A stretch of DNA of 64,000 nucleotides from Caldimonas brevitalea (lineage in GTDB: Bacteria; Pseudomonadota; Gammaproteobacteria; Burkholderiales; Burkholderiaceae_C), in contig NZ_CP011371.1 in assembly GCF_001017435.1 (NCBI RefSeq), forward strand, positions 5,766,001 through 5,830,000. Direction: 5' to 3'. The position numbers were made by a program, and so were the translations under genes. Below the pieces are notes generated by a model. It did no database searches and had not been told where the DNA came from. It saw only the letters and a program-made list of their open reading frames with translations. This document shows, in pieces, positions 60,014-64,000 of this stretch (the first letter of the stretch is position 1; each line of letters starts with the position of its first letter).

Positions 60014-61855
60014 TCACAGGGCTTGCTCGGGCAGCTCGTCCACGGCCGCCATGCCGTGCATTGCGGTGGCCTTGAAGATCGAGACGTCGAGTTGGACCCC
60101 CGCAGCACGCAATTCGTCATAGAAGCTCGGCACCGTGTCGCAACCGGTGAAATAGCCCTGCACCCGGCCGCCCGCCTGAAGCCCACCCCGGCCGTAGCCG
60201 CGGTTGACGAAGCGGAACAGCTCCTGCACCTGAATCTTCCCGCTCTCCATGCCGGTGATCTCGACGACATGCGTCACCATGCGGGTGCCGCAGGCGAATC
60301 GGGTTTGCTGCACGATGATGTCGACGGCGGATGCGATCTGCTCGCGTATCGCGCCGAGCGGCAGCTCCATCCCTGCCATCAGAACCATGGTCTCCAGCCG
60401 AGCCAGCGCATCGCGGGGGGCGTTGGCGTGCAAGGTGGTCAGCGATCCTTCGTGGCCGGTGTTCATCGCCTGCAGCATGTCGAGCGCCTCGGCGCCTCGG
60501 CATTCACCGACCACGATACGGTCGGGCCGCATGCGCAGCGTGTTGCGCACCAGCTCGCGTATGGTCACCGCCCCCTTGCCTTCGACATTCTCAGGGCGGG
60601 CTTCGAGGCTGATCAGGTGTTCGTGGTGTAGCTTCAGCTCGGCGGCGTCTTCGACCGTGATGACACGCTCGCCGGGCGGGATGAAGTTGGACAGGATGTT
60701 GAGCAGCGTGGTCTTGCCGGAGCCGGTGCCGCCCGAGACAACGATGTTCTTCCGGGCTTCGACACACAGGTGCAAAAACGCGGCCATCGGCGGGCTGATG
60801 GAGCCGAAGGCGATCAAGTCCTGCGCTTGCAGCTTGCGCTTGGAGAACTTCCGGATCGTCAGCGTCGGGCCTTTCAGGGCCAGCGGCGGGATGATGGCGT
60901 TGACGCGCGAACCATCCTTCAGCCGCGCGTCGACCATCGGCGACGACTCGTCGATGCGGCGCCCGAGCGGTGCGACGATACGCTCGATGACGCCCATCAC
61001 GGCACGGTCGCCGGTGAAGGTCAGCGGGTGGCGGTGCAGCCGCCCCGACCGCTCGACGTAGATCTCGTCATACCGGTTGACCATGATTTCGGTGACGCCG
61101 TCGTCTTCCAGCAGCTCTTCCAGCGGGCCGAGGGCGATGGCTTCGTTGAGCACCTGCCGGCACAGCAGCTCGCGGTCGAGTTCGGCCGGCACCTCGTCGT
61201 CGCGGTCTTGCAGCAGCTCGCGTATCAGCGTTTCGGTTTCGCGGCGCAGGCGGTCGTCGCTCATGCGCGAGACGTCCTGGCGGCGCAGGTCCATGGTTTC
61301 CAGCAACTGGACATGCAGACGCTTGCGCCATTCGAACTCGAGCTGCTTGCGCCTGGCGTCTTGCGGCGTCACGAGCGAGACGGCCGGTCGCTCGGCGATG
61401 GCAACAGGTCCAGACAGGGTCTGCGGCAGGGGTGAGAGGGGCGCCGGCGGCGTCGTTTGGCGCACCAGATCTTCTCGGCGGTGGGGCGGCTGGCGCGACG
61501 CCAAGTCCACCGGCGTCGTGTCGGCGAACGAACTCTCGACCGCGGGATCAACCGGCCCTGCCTCGCCGCAGTTCAGCACCTGCAGCCGGTAGGGTCCGAT
61601 GCCGATCACGTCTTCCGGCAGTAGCGGACCATGTTGCAACTCGATGCGCTGCCCGTTGACGCTCACCCCGCCGAAGGCGCCCATGTCTTCAACCAGCACC
61701 CCGCCGGGCGTGCGAAACAAGCGGGCGTGCTCCTTCCCGATGCGCCAGCTTTCCAGGCGGACCTCGTTCTGCGCCCCTTTGCCGACGACACACTGGTCGG
61801 CCACCGTCACCTGTCGGCTTTGGCCCTGCGCGTCGAGGATCATGATCTGCAGCAT
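60014..61855 (-). CDS. tadA: FHA-domain Tad secretion ATPase (TadA/CpaF)
   Basis: 613-aa hexameric secretion ATPase powering pilus assembly. Residues 1 to about 95 form an FHA phosphothreonine-binding domain (GKGAQNEVRLESWRIGKEHARLFRTPGGVLVEDMGAFGGVSVNGQRI). A Pro-rich linker precedes the CpaF part with the Walker A GGTGSGKTTLL at about 375-385, Walker B-like RIVVGECRGAEALDML and a His box HEGSLTTLHANAPRDAL. Start at 61855 has AGGAGG 4 nt upstream. The FHA fusion is not in the standard TadA and may replace the separate regulator TadZ. 14 bp behind the secretin gene. Confidence 0.93.
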   Translation of the reverse strand: MLQIMILDAQGQSRQVTVADQCVVGKGAQNEVRLESWRIGKEHARLFRTPGGVLVEDMGAFGGVSVNGQRIELQHGPLLPEDVIGIGPYRLQVLNCGEAGPVDPAVESSFADTTPVDLASRQPPHRREDLVRQTTPPAPLSPLPQTLSGPVAIAERPAVSLVTPQDARRKQLEFEWRKRLHVQLLETMDLRRQDVSRMSDDRLRRETETLIRELLQDRDDEVPAELDRELLCRQVLNEAIALGPLEELLEDDGVTEIMVNRYDEIYVERSGRLHRHPLTFTGDRAVMGVIERIVAPLGRRIDESSPMVDARLKDGSRVNAIIPPLALKGPTLTIRKFSKRKLQAQDLIAFGSISPPMAAFLHLCVEARKNIVVSGGTGSGKTTLLNILSNFIPPGERVITVEDAAELKLHHEHLISLEARPENVEGKGAVTIRELVRNTLRMRPDRIVVGECRGAEALDMLQAMNTGHEGSLTTLHANAPRDALARLETMVLMAGMELPLGAIREQIASAVDIIVQQTRFACGTRMVTHVVEITGMESGKIQVQELFRFVNRGYGRGGLQAGGRVQGYFTGCDTVPSFYDELRAAGVQLDVSIFKATAMHGMAAVDELPEQAL

Positions 61856-61869
61856 TGCGCCTCCTGGCT

Positions 61870-64000
61870 TCAGCGTTGGCCTTCGAGAGGGGAGTTCAAG
61901 GTCGGCGGCTCCAGCCATTGCGCAGGCACCCAGCCGCGCTTCTGCTCGCCCCCGTCCCCCAGCTGCACCGCCACCCAGTGCCCGCGCGGGGGCTGAGGCA
62001 GCAAGCCAATGACATCGCCCGCACTCAAATGGACGACCACGTGGGCATTGATGTCCGGCGCAACGCGCAAGGCCAGTCGCTCCAGCGTGACGCGGTACCG
62101 GCTGGCAGCCGGCACGTCACGGGGGGCGGGTGGCAGCGACTCCGGAGCTGACGCACGGCCCGACGGCAGCGCCGCGAGCCGCCCGGCCTGGTCCTGGCGG
62201 GCAGCGCCGCCAGGAGCGGCTGCGATCGTCAGGCTGCCCCTGGCAGGGCGCACGGCAGTGCTCGGTACCCAGCCGCTCACCGAGCCCACCAGCACGTGAC
62301 GCCAGACCGCCGTGCCATCGGCATGAGGCAAGGCGCCGCCCATCAGCACGGTCGACCCGATCCCCAGCTGCAGCAGCGCCGGCGCGCGGGAATGCGGTTC
62401 GGCCCGCAAGGCCATGGCGTCGACCACGACGCGCAAGGCACTTCCGCCCGGCAGGGGTGCAGCACTGGCAGCAGCGGGCGGCCGGGCGACGGGTGCGTCG
62501 GCAGGCGTGGGCGCAGTCGCAGGCTGGACGGGCGCGGAGAAAGACACCGGAAGACGGCCAGCGGCGGGTGCGTCCACGCCCGCCGTGGCGGGCGGTTGCG
62601 CCACCGCCGGTGCCGGAGTGGTGTTCGGCTGTTGATACTGCGCCCCGGGCTGCAGCGGCTCGGTCAGATGAGGCGGGGGGCCCATGCGCTCTTCGAGTCG
62701 ATCGCTCACGCGCTGCACCCGGTCCTGCAGGCCCGCCGACTGCGCGCTGACCACCGTGGGCGTGACGAAGACGACCAGTTCCGTCTCGCGGTTCTGGAAG
62801 CGCTTGGACCTGAACAGCGGCCCCAGGATCGGCAGATCGCCGAGCAAGGGCACCTTGTCGACGTCGCTGCCCGTGTCGCGCTGCAACAGACCGGCCAGCA
62901 CGATAGTCTCGCCGTCGCGCACATTGAACTCGGTGTTCGCCTTGCGCGAGAGCAAGGCGGGTCCGCTGGCGGTGCTCACCGACTGGTCGATCGAGCTGAC
63001 TTCGGTGTTGATCTGCGCGCGGATCACCCCCCTGTGGTCGACACGTGGCTCGATGTCGAGCTTGACGCCGTATTCCTTGAACTGGACCCGCGGGCCGTTG
63101 ATCGTGTAGACGGTGTAGGGGATCTCGCCGCCGGCCAGGAAATTGGCTCGGGCGCCGTTGCGCGCGGACAGCTGCGGCTCGGCCAGCACCGCCGCCTTGC
63201 CCTCTTGCGCCAGCAGGTTCAGCTGCGCGTTCAGGCCCATGTTGATCGCGCTCAGCACGTTGAGGCCGCTGGGCAGCACCACACCGCCACCACTGCCGTC
63301 GGGGTTGGTGATCGGCGGGGCATTGCCCTCGCCGGTGTGGATGTCGATCTGGTAGGGGCCGCTGTGACCACGCCGCCCCGGCGCCCAGATGCCGCCCACC
63401 GCAGCGCCGCCGGTGGCGTTCCATTTCAGGCCGATCTCGCGTAAGACCGTACTCGGGAACTCCACCACCTTCACGTCCATCAGCACCATCTGTTCCCAGC
63501 CGAGCCGGTTGGTGAAGTTGACGATCTGTGGGTAGCGCTTGGCGAGTTCCTCGATCTTGCGCAGGTCGTTGTCGGACAGGTCGTCGCCCTCGACAATGAT
63601 GTTGGCCCCGACCACCGACGCCTTGGCATTCGGGATGGCGGTGAGGAAGGCCGCGATCTCGCGGGCGAAGCGGCTGGTGTCGCCCGGCACGATGTTCACC
63701 TTGACGCGCTGGTAGCGGCCGTCGACGTTCCAGACGAACAGCGATGAAGTGCCCGGGCCATTGGCGAACAGGATCACTTCCTTTTGGTCGAGCGCGGCAG
63801 CCGTCAGGATCGATCCGTTGCCGACCGCGATGCGCGCGACCCCGGGTGCCGGGAACACGCGCGACTCGCCGACGAACATCTCGATCTCGGGAACCTGCCC
63901 TTCGTCATCGGGCGCGCGGATGGGGGTGTAGGGCCGGGCGTCGGTACTGGCACCTGTGCGCCTGGCCAGAGCGCTGTGTGGTTTGAGATGCTCCGCGAAA
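61870..64000 (-). CDS. rcpA: Tad secretin RcpA/CpaC, with C-terminal SH3-like domains (5' end outside window)
   Basis: Outer-membrane secretin; the frame is open to position 64000, so the N terminus lies beyond the window. Visible part: pilus-motif/BON-like region (RVFPAPGVARIAVGNGSILTAAALDQKEVILFANGPGTSSLFVWNVDG), the secretin pore domain (MVLMDVKVVEFPSTVLREIGLKWN ... LNLLAQEGKAAVLAEPQLSARNGARANFLAGGEIPYTV ... VSSIDQSV) and the exit motif NTEFNVRDGETIVLAGLLQRD. After a long Pro/Ala-rich linker there are two SH3_3-like domains (about the last 170 residues; ALRVVVDAMALRAEPHSRAPALLQLG and RYRVTLERLALRVAPDINAHVVVHLSAGDVIGLL). Such tails are not usual in Tad secretins. The missing upstream part should hold the signal peptide. 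Confidence 0.88.
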   Translation of the reverse strand, partial: FAEHLKPHSALARRTGASTDARPYTPIRAPDDEGQVPEIEMFVGESRVFPAPGVARIAVGNGSILTAAALDQKEVILFANGPGTSSLFVWNVDGRYQRVKVNIVPGDTSRFAREIAAFLTAIPNAKASVVGANIIVEGDDLSDNDLRKIEELAKRYPQIVNFTNRLGWEQMVLMDVKVVEFPSTVLREIGLKWNATGGAAVGGIWAPGRRGHSGPYQIDIHTGEGNAPPITNPDGSGGGVVLPSGLNVLSAINMGLNAQLNLLAQEGKAAVLAEPQLSARNGARANFLAGGEIPYTVYTINGPRVQFKEYGVKLDIEPRVDHRGVIRAQINTEVSSIDQSVSTASGPALLSRKANTEFNVRDGETIVLAGLLQRDTGSDVDKVPLLGDLPILGPLFRSKRFQNRETELVVFVTPTVVSAQSAGLQDRVQRVSDRLEERMGPPPHLTEPLQPGAQYQQPNTTPAPAVAQPPATAGVDAPAAGRLPVSFSAPVQPATAPTPADAPVARPPAAASAAPLPGGSALRVVVDAMALRAEPHSRAPALLQLGIGSTVLMGGALPHADGTAVWRHVLVGSVSGWVPSTAVRPARGSLTIAAAPGGAARQDQAGRLAALPSGRASAPESLPPAPRDVPAASRYRVTLERLALRVAPDINAHVVVHLSAGDVIGLLPQPPRGHWVAVQLGDGGEQKRGWVPAQWLEPPTLNSPLEGQR

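Overview
The window is high-GC, gene-dense bacterial DNA from a betaproteobacterium, most likely order Burkholderiales (Rubrivivax/Leptothrix/Caldimonas-like). This rests on the very high third-position GC, the set mltA / SpecificRecomb-type recombinase / apaG / rpe / gph / trpEGDC / ung, a fused indolepyruvate ferredoxin oxidoreductase beside an Lrp regulator, and a PEP-CTERM protein. No species can be assigned from sequence alone. I saw no rRNA, tRNA or CRISPR array.

Layout. (1) 1-7.2 kb, minus strand: an amino-sugar (GlcNAc-type) uptake and catabolism operon. In transcription order it holds a BadF-type sugar kinase, a GntR/UTRA repressor, nagA, a SIS-type deaminase, a solute-binding protein and two permeases. 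A cluster of repeated half-sites in front of the kinase is the likely operator. (2) 7.4-30.7 kb: the housekeeping block ung-trpC-trpD-trpG-trpE ... gph ... rpe / apaG / recombinase / mltA. It is interrupted twice: between trpE and gph by a chalcone-isomerase-like protein, a two-component system and an SPFH/SH3 gene pair, and between gph and rpe by two tandem membrane double-GGDEF proteins and an expansin-like lipoprotein. Both GGDEF genes carry a sigma-28-like promoter, which suggests that flagellar gene control feeds c-di-GMP synthesis. A 73-bp tandem repeat fills the rpe/apaG divergent region. (3) 30.7-50.1 kb: mixed chromosomal genes. These are small secreted or hypothetical proteins, a PEP-CTERM protein, Lrp plus indolepyruvate oxidoreductase, a DUF1622 membrane protein, a DUF4397 lipoprotein, a Nudix hydrolase, phospholipase A, cytochrome b561 with three YceI proteins, a class A PBP, a PH-domain protein, a lipoprotein and Lnt. 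(4) 50.1-52.3 kb: a clearly AT-richer patch with an orphan membrane protein, an immunity-like gene and the toxin tip of an Rhs protein. (5) 51.8-64.0 kb, minus strand: a Tad/Flp pilus operon (secretin, FHA-TadA, TadB, TadC, DUF192-TadE fusion) whose last genes are a Sec-signal-bearing Rhs protein and its probable immunity gene. The secretin gene runs off the right edge.

The most unusual material is in the Tad-Rhs operon. It combines three non-standard domain fusions (secretin with two SH3-like domains, FHA-TadA, DUF192-TadE) with a polymorphic-toxin Rhs protein that has no visible PAAR/VgrG module and sits directly behind the pilin-like gene. That arrangement suggests a toxin delivered by, or displayed with, a Tad-type system rather than a type VI one. 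This is inference, and the functional link is untested.
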